Source of the DNA: Anthonomus grandis grandis
Taxonomy: Eukaryota; Arthropoda; Insecta; Coleoptera; Curculionidae
Length of the DNA: 64,000 nt
Assembly (NCBI RefSeq): GCF_022605725.1
Contig: NC_065551.1
Location: 8,370,001 to 8,434,000 of the forward strand
Reading direction: 5' to 3'
The notes under the pieces are model-generated. The model had not been told where the DNA came from. It saw nothing but the letters and a program-made list of their open reading frames with translations, and did no database searches. Shown piece after piece: positions 19,931 to 34,100 of the stretch. Both the position numbers and the translations under genes were made by a program. The first letter of the stretch is position 1. Each line of letters opens with the position of its first letter.

Positions 19931-22417
19931 CCCTTGATTGCATGATTTTATTGCGGGTGGAAAAAAAAATGAAACTATGTAATAGATGATCATAAAAAAG
20001 GTTTTTATTAGTTTTTTTTGTTTTTTAACAAAATTTGTTTTGTTGCAAATTTGCAACAGCATGAAAAAATGAAAAATTACGCTTTTAGGAGAAAAAAAGG
20101 CCTAATTACAATGAAAAGAATAAAAATAGTTTTTTTCTTTTGTAATACATAAATAAACACCACACTTATCGCATTTGAAGTGGGTAAGACCTTTACAGCC
20201 CGGCAGTTTGCATCTTTGTCGTGCAATATCATACTTGACCAAACGTTATCCATTCGAACGTCTTTGGGAGGAACATGTTGCATAGGGCCTCGTTGTCTTT
20301 TCGCTGCTACCTCTTTTTCAACTGATGAGGAAGGTCTGCCTTTCTTTTTAATTCTTAAGCTGTCTATGAGACATAACGTCTCTGCAACCTGCAGCCTAAA
20401 TTCCCATTGATTAAACTCATTAGTTTTTCCTTTTATTTTATTGACTTTTTCTGACCAAAGCCAAGCATTTATAACCGTTACATCGACAAAATGAAAAAAT
20501 ATATATTAAGGTACCACTTTTTGGATTTTAGAGGAATCTTATATCTTCCAACGTGGCTGTCTAATATATCCACCCCTCCCATATGTTGGTTACATTTTGA
20601 TATAATATTTGGACAAGAAACAGACACCTTTTCTTTTCTTTTCTTATCAAATCGTTGCACCTCCTTGAAAGGTTCAGCTCCATAGCAGGTTGAGAGAAGG
20701 GTGACCGTTTTATTGTCATTCCAGGAAACTAAACTGAGGTCAACTCCATCACTAGTGGTAACAAACTCTTCCGACATGCCCCTAGCTGTTTTTTTGAACT
20801 GCTTTTCTTCAGTTAGTTTACTTTGAGGAATTCGATTACGCCGAACAGTGCCAGTAACATATGAATGCCCCTTCTCGCCATGTAGGTAAAAAGCGGTAAT
20901 GTAGTATAGTAATTGTCACAGTATATTTGATAGTTTGAATTATTCGGAACTATCCTAGCCAGTCTGACAACTGCATTGGCGCTGGCTCCGAGATCTGGCT
21001 CTTCGGGTAAAACCCTCGTAAAAAAGTTTGAGCCAGTGTAGACTTCAAAATTGTAGGAAAAACCAAAGGTGTCGCATAACATAAAAATTTTGAAACCCCA
21101 CTTGTGTGGTTTCATTGGATTATATTGTTTTAGGTGGTGTCGAGTTTTCGTTGCACAAATTTGCTCGTCAATGGATAGCTTGCCCTCCAGGGGAATAGAA
21201 GAAAATTTTTCATTTAGGGCATCTAATAGGGGCCTGAGCTTATAAAGATGATCATATTGAGGATCAGATCTGTCAAGATTATTTTCATTGTTATTGAAAT
21301 GTATGACGGATTTTAATTTTTCAAATAGGTTAATTGTTATACAATTTTTAATGTTAGTTGTACCTATATCATGTCTCCAGTGACATCGTGTTCTAGTCAA
21401 TTTGGAGACTGACATATATAAACAAGCTCCTAAAAATTTATAAACGTCTGTGATATTTATATTCGCTGGTTATTTGGATTTTTTTGCACACTGTACAAAT
21501 TTGTTTCTTGTACAATTTTGTTGCTTAAGTCATTTGAGAAAAAATAGGTAAAGAATTGAAAAGGTGTCTCTAAATCTAAAATTTATTTTGAAAGATCAGT
21601 CTGTCCATGAAATGTTTTTGCTCCATCAGGAATCTGAAGATTTTTTTTGTGCCATCTAATGTTTATTGAAGGTTTACTTTTTTTTGATACACTTGGTATA
21701 TTGTTTTGAAAAATTTCGGATTGTACATTTTCTGGATTTTCCGAGAGATTTTCTGATATGGCTGCTTGGACATCATCTGAATTCTCACCTATAATGTGTG
21801 TCACTTCGTTGATAGTTTCTTCATCATCCGAATCAGAGCTCTCCTCTAGATGGGGATCAAACTCGGGGTCATCTCTGCTATCCATGTCGGAAAATTCCTC
21901 AAGTTCATCCTCACTGAAATCCCAGTTATCCCATATACTGGCTAACTCGTCATGAGTAAGCGGCTTTCTAGTATTTCGACTTTCTATTTCTACAAGTAAA
22001 AGGTATATTATAGAGCCATTATATCATATTGTTGCAAATTTGCTACATATAAGTTCAAGTACCTATAGAACTTTTTTTATGGAAGAAAAAAATTATTTGT
22101 CTATAAATATTTATTTTTACATACCTTTTTATCCGAACAGTACACACTCATATATTATTTTCACACTAAATTGACTTATAACTCAATAACGTTTATTTAT
22201 ACGATACGACCCATTAGCTGTTTACAATACACTGAACGATGAATCTTCAAATATTGCCGATCGCGACATCTATAGGCAATTGGATGAAATTGTTTATTCA
22301 TTGTGAGGTATGTAGCATATTTGATACAGCGCGGAAATACTACATCTTTTACAGGATAGGCAAATTCTAAACACATTAGGATTATGTTGCAAATTTGCAA
22401 CAAGATGAAATAAAGGG
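19931..22417 (-). mobile_element. piggyBac-type element
   Basis: Ends are short inverted repeats: CCCTTGATTGCATGAT at the left and the inverse of ATGAAATAAAGGG at the right. The right flank is TTAA (22418-22421), the left flank CTAA (19927-19930), a mutated copy of the TTAA target. Internal palindromes TTGCAAATTTGCAA recur near both ends (about 20045 and 22388, and a variant at 22033). The transposase inside is broken. Confidence 0.85.
20102..21990 (-). pseudogene. piggyBac transposase (DDE_Tnp_1_7), broken
   Basis: Read on the minus strand: acidic N-terminus (LASIWDNWDF, SSDSDDEE), then the catalytic core. The three conserved aspartates are visible in LSIDEQICATKTRH (about 21170), YCDNYYTTLP (about 20910) and GGVDILDSHVGRY (about 20560). 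The C-terminal Cys/His zinc module (CDKCGVYLC, stop at 20102-20104) is present in a shifted frame. Breaks: a TAA at about 21583, a frameshift at about 21450, another near 20815 and another near 20170. The product would bind and cut at TTAA. A possible small intron or lost start lies at the very N-terminus. Not functional. Confidence 0.88.
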
Positions 22418-22421
22418 TTAA

Positions 22422-25163
22422 CATTTATAATATTTTAAAATTTTCCAGCCGTATAAAAAACATCGCTGAATAGGAGTGTTTTAACTTTGGTTCTAAAATT
22501 TACCAGCGTTTTCCAATTTTACTTCTGTAGGTAACAAATTAAAAAGATGGCTTTCAGAACACAAAGGAGACTTTATAAAATTGGTAAGTATGCTTTGTAG
22601 GAATTAAGTTGTTTTTACCGCTAGTATTATGCTGATGTTGATCACCCACTGTAATCAATTTATTTTTTATTTTTAAATACAATTTCAAAAACCTTAAAAT
22701 ATAAATTTCAGCCACTATTAAAATCTGAATGGTATATTAAATAAAATCACAAACACTCTCTCTATATCTATGGCCCTACCTCATAATACTATGCAGTAAC
22801 CCACTATACTGTAAATAGAGCTATAGTACACATTCATCAATTCCTTGTTATCAATTAGGTAAACTTGGCGCCACTGGATTAGCTTGTAATTTAGAAAGAT
22901 CAGTAGGCGATGCAGCGAACGTCAATGTTAAAATTATTAAAATCAAATCTTTATTATCTTAAAAAATCAAATTAAATCTATATTTGTGTTCTGTGATCAA
23001 TGGACTGTAACAGGCGATAAGGCAGGAAATTTTAGTTAATAAAAAAAACTTACAGCAATATTTGATTGCTTAGTGCGGAAAACTAAAATGTACTCAAGAA
23101 AACAAGGATAATTACACTTCCAGAAAAAAGGCACACATCCAATTCATCTATTTAGACACGTTTTGAAAATGACTCATTTAGAACTCGATTGTCACAATAA
23201 AATTGACTGGAATCAATTGCCCATAAAGTAAACAATGATAATAATTTCTTATAACAACGTCGTTGTAGATCTGAGAGCGATGAGAATAGAATACGATTCT
23301 GAATTCATTCAAGATAGAGAAGTATGAAGAATGATTTTGCAGTCAGCCAAGACATATTTAAGAGTTGTAGAGTTACAAACAGTGACGATCTGATAGCGCT
23401 GATTCTATTTCATTTCGATGTCGAAATTTCAAAGTGACTCTGTCATGACAGTCGCATTTGTTAGCGATTCTCAATCATTTCGATTTTAGTTACATCTAAG
23501 GATACTCAGTCAATAATGTTGGCATCGCATATGTATTGGCTACACTTTTTTATTTGATCGCGATTTTATCGCGATTTTCACGTTTTTTGAAAATATCATA
23601 ATTTACAATTGTAAGATGTTATAATGAGAGAAGTCAATTAGACCAAACGCTTATAAAAGATTATTTTAAGTTACTTTAAAGAGTTCTGTTCAGTTTCTCA
23701 GTAACTTCCAATAAGTATAGGTAAAGTTGTACTGTGTTTTATTTTGTTTGCGACTTTGCTTTTTTTTATGTTATAAACAAAATGTGTTCTTGAAGCATTT
23801 ATAAATAATGGACTGTTTAAAAATACTTATCTACCAGCAGGTGCGTTTTTGTTTATTAAGCATCTTCTTTGTACCAATACCGACGCCGCCGCCGTTTAGA
23901 GATGTGATTACATTAAAATAAGCTTTTTTTAAATTCATTCGCATTTTACATTTTAGACCTGTAACTTCACTCCATAATTTTTTCAGTTTAATAAATAGTT
24001 CTTAAAAAAATTTGGAGTATTATTGTGTTTTCCTTCTTTTTAAGAAGAAGAGGTTTAAAGTGAAGTATAATACATATAATACCACCCCGGTATTATTCAT
24101 GTTTTATTTGGATCTCTTGCCAGAATTTAATATAAGACATGACCGTTTCGCAGAGAGGAACATTTACTATTTAATTACTTTTTTTTTTTTAAATTTTATT
24201 AAATTTTTCTTAATACAAATGTAAAACACGCCCAACAATAATTTATTACTACATGATATATTTTATATTAATTATCTGTTTTCTGATTGTAGTTTAGCGA
24301 TCGTAAATGTTAATATTATAAACATGATTATTTAACATTTATTTTTTGATTAACCTTGTGAAACCAAGATGTAATTTAAATCGAGTTGCTCAATGAGAAT
24401 GAGTTTTGCGTATCTCGGAGCATTTTTTAATAAGTCGTTATGCACGTCTATTCTCTTCAACTTCTAATTCTCCCAAAACAAGTAAATATGCATAAAGTAA
24501 CGCCATTATTTGTAACTAAGTTTACTAAGTACCTGTAAGACACTGTAAAATCAGATATATTAATTTATAAATTAATACTTTAATTATTAATAACACAAGA
24601 AAGGAATATGAAACTAAAATTTTGGGTTAGATCTATAAAATATACTTATGTATAACCACAAAAATAACTTTTAAGTTTAGTAAATAATATCCGTTATGAG
24701 TATTTCGACTTTAGAGGATGAAAGGTTTGAAAAAAATATCACTTTTATCTACAAACCAAAAACAATAATAATAGTATCGATTACTAATTCTATTCCATAA
24801 TTTCGACCGTTTTGCGCTCGAAATATCAATTAGAATCAGGGCCCTGAAATGTTCATTTGTAAAAGATGTAAATGCACCTTAACTGCATGACAGTGACAGT
24901 TAATGACATTGACAGTTCAATGACATATTATTCAAATATTAAAAGAAAAACAAAACTGCAAAATATTTGTGTTTTGTGAATTTGTGCTGTAGGTTCATCT
25001 CTGGAACCTCCACTTAAATTATGTTTTCTATGACTTGTCCAATATGAATGAATTAGTCTAATATACCAAATAAATAACTACCAGGCATTAATATAAAATC
25101 CAAGTTTGGTTTACAATACCAAGATTTCATGCCACAAGCTCCATTGTGACTGTGAATCCAGAA
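22422..25163. other. intergenic DNA upstream of the SANT-like gene
   Basis: No protein-coding sequence recognised. TATAAAAG at 23652-23659, followed by a CAGTTTCTCAGT stretch and a GTAAAG donor-like site after 23720, could be a promoter with a noncoding first exon; weak. A CGCCGCCGCC patch lies near 23884. Confidence 0.4.
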
Positions 25164-28100
25164 ATGGAACCAAAAAGAAAACATGATGAGGATGATGAAG
25201 ATTTTACAATGAAAACAGATTCAGGTTAGTTTAGTTTAGTTAAATATTATTCGTTAAAGGCTAGTATTGATAACTTTGTGATGGGTGGATTTATTTTATT
25301 TTTATTTATCCCACCAAGTACCTGGTTTCATCCCTGCCTACCTCTGCTAAACTGTACTTAGTCAATGTATACATTTTAAGGAAATAATTAACAGTTATAA
25401 AAAACTTAAAATAATATTATCTGGCATAGCATTGAAATCTGCATATTTTGCCACAGTCATGTGTTTTACTTGTGTGTTGTACTTACTTTAGAAAAAAAAT
25501 ATTGAGTAAAATAAACCAATCAAGAAAGAAGTTTAGGCAGTCATGGAAAATTGTTAATGACTTAACATGGTGAATGTGGGAATTTCTAATAGCACAGTGA
25601 TGGATGAAACACTCAATAATATTTTTAATTTTTTGGATAGTCTATACATAGGGTTGAATGCTGGGGAGTGTGTGGTGGTGGTGTTCTGTTACTTATCACA
25701 AAATATTGGTGCAGAAGCTAGAAACCTATGGATTCAGAGTTGCTCTTGACTGGTTTTGTTCTTACCTATCTGGAAAAACACAATGAGTATTCTTTGACAA
25801 TGATATGTCATCCTGTCGGCACATAGATGCAGGTGTATCCCAGGGTTCTGATCTTGGTTACCACTGTTGTTCCTGCTATATGTCAATGATATCTCTCAAA
25901 TTCCAATTAGGGACAAATTTATTATCTTTGCGGATGATACAACAATACTTTGGCATGACAGCCTTTGACATACTAGTCCTTCTGAAACATGCAAATTTCT
26001 GGGTCTGACAATTGATGAGCAATTAAAATTTGAAAATCATATCTCCTCTTTATTAGGGAAGTTATCATCCAACTGTTATGCTATTAGAGTAATAACACAT
26101 TCTCTGAGACTTGATATGGCTAAAATTGTCTACTATGCTCTTATTGAGTCTCATCTGAGATATGTTGTGTTTTTGGGTATGTGCTCTCAGTATTTGTTTA
26201 TCTCTCTATTTATTTTGTAAAAAGAGCCATACACTACATGTGTGTAGCTCCCGTTTGTACCTTCTGTAGGTATTTTTTAAACACTCCTGATGTTGCCATG
26301 CATTTTTATTTTAGAGACTGTTTGTCTTATCCACAAAAAATATCGCCATCAGCTCCTCTCCTGCTCGGGTTACAATCTCTGAATAACTTTCACTTTACCT
26401 CTGCTAATCCCAAAAATTGAGCAAATTAGGTCCATTGTGTTCCCAGACTTCTTAACCATCTATCCCTTTATATAAGGCTCATATGTGGTGAAGAACATTT
26501 TAGGGGAAATATAAAGAAACTCTTCCTTGCAAAAGGATTTTATTCTTTAGCCAAGTATTTAAATACAACATTTGGACAGTGAGGAAATTTGCATAAGATG
26601 ATGCATAACATATGTAAGAATTATTGTTAAAATGTTTATATTCTTGTAAAAAATTATATTGTCAACTATTTTTAAGGTTTTTTATGATGCTTTGTTAATA
26701 ACATTATGTTAGTAACAATAAAGCTATTTTTGACTTTGACTTGAAGTCATGTATATTGAAGTTACAGGTTTAATGAAGGTGAAGAGTAAAATGTTAACAA
26801 AATAATTCTGTGATTAACTCTAGCTTCTCAATAGTCTGATGTGTCTTCTGTTTTTGTTATTTAAGAATATACATATGCAGAATGTTCCAGGACCACGACA
26901 GGATAGAATAAATATATAAACATATTAAAGTCATATCAAGGAGATAAAAAGATAAGCGGCAGGTCTGCAATAACTTAAAGAAAACATAAACAAACAATAT
27001 TCTTTAGAATGTTATAGCACACCTCAAAGAACATCATTAAAAAGCCCAACAGCAATACTTTTACTCCCCTTCTAAACTCCTTGTAGGTACTGAAAGACCT
27101 AATTTTTAAGAGAAGATGATTAAAGACTCTCTTAGCAAAGTAAACAAAAGACTTTTTTTACCAAAGTGCTCCTAGGACTTATAATTGAATATTATTCATT
27201 TGCCTTGTAACATATGCTTGAGTAGGGATAAGTGAATTGAAATAGTTCTTATTTACTACTTAACTACTTTCAAGAAAATACAAGCATGTTAGAATTAAGA
27301 TATTTTGTGGAATAAAAATTGGTTTACAAGACTGTCTAAAAGACATTTTAATAGATAAATATTGAAGAAAAACTGGTGGTGCTACAACAATTCCAGAATG
27401 CTATGCAATATGTAACATAAGACTCAACTAAGGAGAGGTAAACAGATTTCAGTACAAGTGGTTTTAAGTGATCGGAAAGGCAATTAATATTGTGCTGAAG
27501 TTAGTCTTAACTCAATTGTTAGAAGTTCCATTTTAAATTTGCATAAACATGCTGAAAAGTGTATAAATGCTAGTGGAATGCATTTTTACTTGTTTGAAGT
27601 TACAAGATAGTTAAATGTTTTAAAAATTTGGTTCTGGAACCTTCTGTATAAGTTAAACATCCTTTATAGAAGATACACATTTTTGGCTAATATATAATTA
27701 TTATTAAATGTTTAAAAAAAAATTTATGGAAATTTTATGGACCTGAATGAAGCTGTATAATAAAAATTCAAATTTTTAAATATAATTTTTTTTAATTAAA
27801 AAATTATAAATATTTAAACTGTTAAGTTTCAGATAGACTGGGCGTAGAATGGCCTAATAATGTCATCAAGGATCTTCTACTAGTGATGAAGAAACTAATG
27901 GAACACTTTGTTAAAGGGAAAATTCAATCCAAAAAAAGGATGTATGAGTTGTGTGCAGAATATATAAATGGCAAAGGATATACATATACCTATACTCAGT
28001 GTGAAAACAAGTGGAAATCATTAAAGAGAAGATATGTTTGCAATTATGAGAGGTTATTAACGGGCAAGAAACTCAGACATAATAGCTTCCAGAAACCGAT

Positions 28101-31100
28101 GTTTGAAAAGTAAGTTGATAATAGTTTAAAAAAATTAAGAATATCCACCAGTATTAAGTCTTTATTCAAAAGTGTTTTGTAAACCTGTTTATAATAATAA
28201 TAATAATAAGATGTTTATTAGTCAACAAATTACAGCATTTAAGCACAAAGAATAAAACTAATAGGTAGGTGTATTAACTTTTACAAAATTTCAAATATTA
28301 CAGAATTCAACTAAATATTGAGTATTTCATCATTTACCAATAACAAAAAAAAATCGAAGAATTTGTAACAAAATAAAAATGCTAATAATGCAAGGTGACC
28401 AACAGGCCATAATATGCAGATTTACAGAGATATCATTTACACAAAAGGCTCCCTGAATTCTGTTGAGGCCAAAAAAAAATATTAAAAAAAACAATAATTT
28501 AAAAATTTTATAATAAATATTCTACTGAAAAAAAAAGAACATACCTAATGGGAGCATGGGAAGAGGATCAGGATATGAAAGAAAATATGAGGGGAAGGGA
28601 AGATGAGGAAAATTATATAACGATTTAAGGCAATGTTCAAAGCCTTTCAGAAACAAAATCATGAACAGTATTATACACAAAAACGTTAAAAAAAAATCAC
28701 CCATACACATAATTATTAATTAACCAAGGAGAAGCAGCTTAATGTTAACTTTAAAAGTTTTTTCTGTCAATGTAAAATCATTTATTTTAAACCTATTTAT
28801 ATAGTGTGCAATCAAGTATGAAAATGACTTTTTAAATAATTCCTTATTGTGCGCCGGAATAGTAAGCAAATTCTTTCTTCTAATATTTAGGTTATGTACA
28901 TCCGTTCGGAATCTAATCTTTCTAAGCAAATATGATGGAGACTTCCACTTAAGTAATTTATAAAAAAAAAACAAATAAGATGTAATACTCGTCGATTGAA
29001 CATATTTAACCAGCCCGCATCCTTTAGCTTATGAGAAATATGCTCCCCTGTCCTTACGCCAAATACAAGTCTTAGGCACGAATTCGGAGTTCTGAAGTTT
29101 TTGTATTCGATAGGCATCTGAGCAGTCAAGACAAGGACCATAAATAGTGTCACAGAAATTGAAAGGTGGACAAAACCAATGCTTCACAAAGCATTTTTTT
29201 AATATTAGTACTTAAGTGATTCTTTTGGGCGTAAATAGTTTTTAAAGCAGAGTATCCAATTTTAAGTTCAAGTGTAACATGCTCCCTAAATTTTAGTTTA
29301 TGATCTATTAGGAGCCCTGATTAATAAACACAAACTCAACTTTTCAATATTGCGAAGATTCAAATATTCGAATAGCAGAAAATTCAACCAAAACGATCTA
29401 AAGCCGCTCGTCTAATAAAATTAAATAAAACCCCAAGTCATGAACCCTATCACAGAATAAACGATCTCACAGAAGCGAAGGCTTGCGTCGGCTCCTTTGA
29501 TATCCGTGAACCAGTTTTTTATAAGCCGAACTGACAGATGCACCCGGCGCAAATACACTGAGATATCTCGCAAAGTTGCAGTAAACGCATACACTGAACA
29601 AAGTGCTTTTATTTTTAAAATCAAAATGGTTATATTCATATAATACGGGAGCAAACTACAAAATTTAGTTACATTTCAAATAGGATTTTTTTTGTTAAGG
29701 CTTATATTGGTCCTTGCTTTTTAGAATAATTATGATAATTATTATTTTTATAAAAATTATTATTTGACAGTTTTGATACACGATAGAGGTGTAGGTTAGT
29801 ATACTTTTCATTTGTTTTGGAATGGAATTTTTGTGTTAGTTGTTTTATGATAATGGTAAATAACATTTGCCTTTAGTAAGGCACTAGCTGAGAAAAAGTC
29901 TGCTATTTGTGTTAATATGTTAACAATATACATATACATATGTACATAGGTAGGTATTTTTAAATTAAATTTTAGCTGGAAGGTTTATCCGCAGGTATGT
30001 TTTCTGGTATGTTTTAAACACAACACATTTAAGTGTAGGTATCATCCGCTTTTATATATTTATATATAAAAAGATATATGTATGTATTATTATATACATA
30101 TGTAGGTACCACACATATGACCATATTTTATAAAGGTATTATACGTTGTATAGTCGCCGTCCATTATGATAGTCTGGAACAAAATATAAGATTTTTAAGG
30201 GTTTTACTACTACTATATTATGCACTTGCATGGGTAAACCAGTCCATAAAAAGACAGATAGTTGAAAATTAAAGTCATTATTCTTTATCACATAAAAATA
30301 CTGTATACCTAAATCAACCTTAATATTTTTATCTATGTACAATGTTATGTACCTGCACGTATGTACACATACATAGATACATATGGTTTAGGTATATAAA
30401 TATATGTTTATTAAATTAAATAATGTTTATTCTGTATTTATTTGCATGGCACGATAAATTAATTAGGGAATATTCTAAACTTTTCAAAGCTTTTAAACAA
30501 CCATAATAATAATGAATAATACATAATAATGTAACTTTTCTATACCTACTTTCTTTTATTATTGTTATTGCTCACCTTCTAATATCCCTAGGAAACGAAA
30601 ATAAACTTTTTCCAGCGACGCTTTTGGCAAAACAACCCCTATACGCGCAAAAAGTTGGCATTTTAGTGTTTTTTTAAAGTTTTTAGCACAACACAAATGA
30701 AAGAAAAAACAAAATCACAGAGCACAGAGTTAAACTCCAAAACAAGGTAATGTGTAATACCTACTTAACAAAAATAAAATAAAAAACGGCAAATTACAAA
30801 ATATCGCAAATATACACACTAACGCTCGTACTAATACACTAATTATGACCCGATACCCCACGTGGGCGACGACAGTTGTACCCGTTAGAATGGGGGTAAA
30901 TGGGAGGAGCCTGAACGAAAAACCGCTTCGATCAAAAGGGCTAGCCTTCGCTTCTGTGAGATCGTTTATTCTGTGACCCTATCGAGGCTCTAGGCCACAC
31001 CTCCGACGCAGAACGATCACGTGACCACTCCATCTGTTCGGTAACCCGAGTATAAAACATTTTACCATAAAATTTACACACATTACCAAAATTAATTATA

Positions 31101-34100
31101 ACAAAACAGAATGAAAAAATAAAAAAAAGCATCTTTTTGATAAATTTGATTAAAAAATAAGTAAAGCTGTCAATAAAACAGAATTTAGAGGAAGTAAATT
31201 GAAATATTTAATAGGAAACAAAACTTAAACACTAAAATGATGTCAGAGCACAGGTCAAAAGGTATCATTGAAAAAATCGTCAAGGCTATTATATGCCCTG
31301 GATAATAAAAGTGATTTTAATTTCTTTTTGAATTTCTTAACTTCTATAGAGATATGGCGATGGTCAAAATGTGGAGAGTCGACGTCGTAAAATTCAAGTT
31401 CCTGCTGGCAAAAGCGTTACAAGTGCAGATTTTGAAAGCACGTTGGATAAAGACGATCAAGAGGATAATGATTTAGAAAGACGTATGGAAACCTTAGATG
31501 AAGATTCAGACCCGGAAATGAATTTGCTCCTTAGTAATTTCATGCCAATAATGGCAAAAGTTCAATATCATTCTTCAGATGCAGACTCAGAAATGGACAC
31601 TTCACTACCAAGTTTCACCGATAAGTCCGAGAATAAGTTGGATACAAACAATTCATCAGCATCAGTCTGCTTTGAGAGTAAATTGTTCTGATGTGTTTCT
31701 CCTATTTCGCTTGATTTAATAGATAAAGGAACTTGACTTCTGGTGTGTTTCCCAACAAAATATCGAAATAGACAAAGAAATAAATAGTTTATCGGAAAGT
31801 CATTAATATTACAGAAAATGACATTGAAGCCACTTTCTTAAGAAGTCGCCCCACCAAACACTCGTCAGGATATATTTATGGATTTCCAGAAGTTCCGGAT
31901 GTTTCCACCTTTCATTTTAGCCAGGTTGTTGGAGAGGTTTTCCCAGTTCATGACAAGATAGAAGCATCTACGTCAAGAAGAGACATTTTAAAATTTAATT
32001 TGCATCAAAGTTGTTTAATTTAAATAATATGTTTAAACTTGTTACATTTCTATAGAAATAAATGTTTTTTTTTTGTAAAATTGGTGTTTTTGTCAGTTTT
32101 TTTTTGTGTATTTATTTTTTTTTATCAATTTAAATTTTTTTTAGGTGTTCCTATTCGCCCTCGTGTGGGTAGAATAGCAAATTTGACCAATTCAAATGGG
32201 TGTTTCTATTCACCCCACAATAAGGGTGAATAGAAGAAGTAGTAGCGTTTTCATTTTTTATGGTGGAAAAACCTCTATTTAAAAAAAATCTATTATGCGC
32301 TTTCTGATCTACAAGTCGAGACCTGTAGATTCCTTATTTTTTGTTGTCAAAAGGTGACTACTATGTTAGCAACAGAGTAGGAAAGGTCCGAAACTGTTTC
32401 TATTCACTAGTACAGTCAATCTGTAATTAAAAAAGGCCAGAACTTTTAAAAACTATCCAAGTCGCTAGGTTTTTGAGGGTCGATTGTATTCCCGAAGAAA
32501 ATCTTAAGTCCTCGGAATTGAGAGTCAACTCCCCCCCCCTTTTTTTGGGAAACTCAAAAAGTTTTTCAAATCGATTATGCGGCTAAACAGTGAGTCAGGT
32601 AGAAAAACTTATTGAACATAAAATGTAGAGCTTTTTGTGCTCTACAATTCATCTCATGGGGCCCAAAGCTGTAGAACCAAAATTCGAAAAGTTAGAAGGC
32701 GCCAAAGTCACCAAAAATGACTTTTTTCATTTTTTCACTGAGAAACAATTTTTTTTTTACCATCGCAAGCATTGCAAAAATGTAGAGGACAAAAATACCT
32801 ACAAAATGCATGTCTTACTTTTTTTTTTCGATTTACCGTTTTTGAGATATAATGCATTTAATACCGAAATGTTTACTTTCGTGTATGTAGTCTGCCTCAG
32901 ATGTTTGGCGAAAGCTGTTTTTCGTCGCCTAACGTTTGCGCATCATGAAATTAAAGTAAAAATTTGCATAGATTAAATGTTCTTTAACTTGCACAAAATA
33001 AATAATTGAAGTGATTTAGTAGAAAGGGATAAGAGAAATTGGTACATGGTTTACGGAGCACCAATTACAACAAAAGCAGAGGGCGTTGCAGTTGTGAAAG
33101 TGACGTGCCTCAATAATTATGGTTGCGTAATGCATGTAATGATAATTGATTACTGAATAATTGCATAGTACATGTTGATAGCATTACTTTTGCAAAATTC
33201 CATTCCCCACTTTTTTACTGCTATTTCATCATTAACATATTACTATATATTTATTTGAACACTTACCTGAATGTGAATATTTATCTTGAAACATCGTTTA
33301 TGGTCGCCTGCGACCACTCGACACGACATTTCGTCCACGCATTGAATTTTTAAATTTTAAAGCATAACGAGAATACAGTGGGACAAGGTAGTTTACGAAA
33401 AATTTATTATACAATAAATAGTTCGAAAGCATACAAAATTTGTTTTAATTTTTTTTCGGTCTTCCTCTTCTTTTTGATTTCTTTTTTGGTGGTTCTTCAA
33501 CTTCATCTAATTCTAAAGAGCAGTTGGAAGATGTATCCGACATTGATGTTCCTTCTTTGTCCATTGCATTTCGGTTCTCTGAGGGGCTTGGGTATTTTGG
33601 CAATTTGAAAACTTGTGAAGGTAAATCATCAACGTCATCCCCTTCCAAATATATTGGGGCAACGTTGCTGCAGTTTTCTCCTGCACAGTACTTACAAGCA
33701 ACAGAGCATATAAGACCTGCTTTGCGACATCCGCAGGCTGCCCCGCAGTCATTCGTCTTGCATCCACAAGAAATTGCTTTCAGTATCGATTCTGGCCCTG
33801 GATCTTTCGAATTCGCTGCCGGTTTCAGTCCTTGATTTGTCTTCTCCCACCCCCATTCCAGTGGATCCATAGTGTGGCCCAACCACGACTGCACCTGCAA
33901 GTAGGCTCTGCGACTGTGAAGGTTTGCCATTGCATTTTGTAGGTATTTTTGTCCTCTACATTTTTGCAATCCTTGCGATAGTAAAACAAAAATTGTTTCT
34001 CAGTGAAAAAATGAAAAAAGTCATTTTTGGTGACTTTGGCGCCCTCTAACTTTTCGAATTTTGGTTCTACAGCTTCGGGCCCACGAGATGAATTGTAGAG

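Noticed and set aside
24012..24224. 70-aa frame in the intergenic region before the SANT gene
   Set aside because: Low-complexity, Phe/Leu/Ile-rich translation of AT-rich DNA; no domain or splice context.
32635..32976. Open frame in the left inverted repeat of the CXC element
   Set aside because: The same frame is open in the right repeat only because the arms are copies; the composition is repeat-like and no domain is seen.
33524..33835. Plus-strand frame over the CXC gene
   Set aside because: Shadow of the minus-strand CXC protein; no domain.
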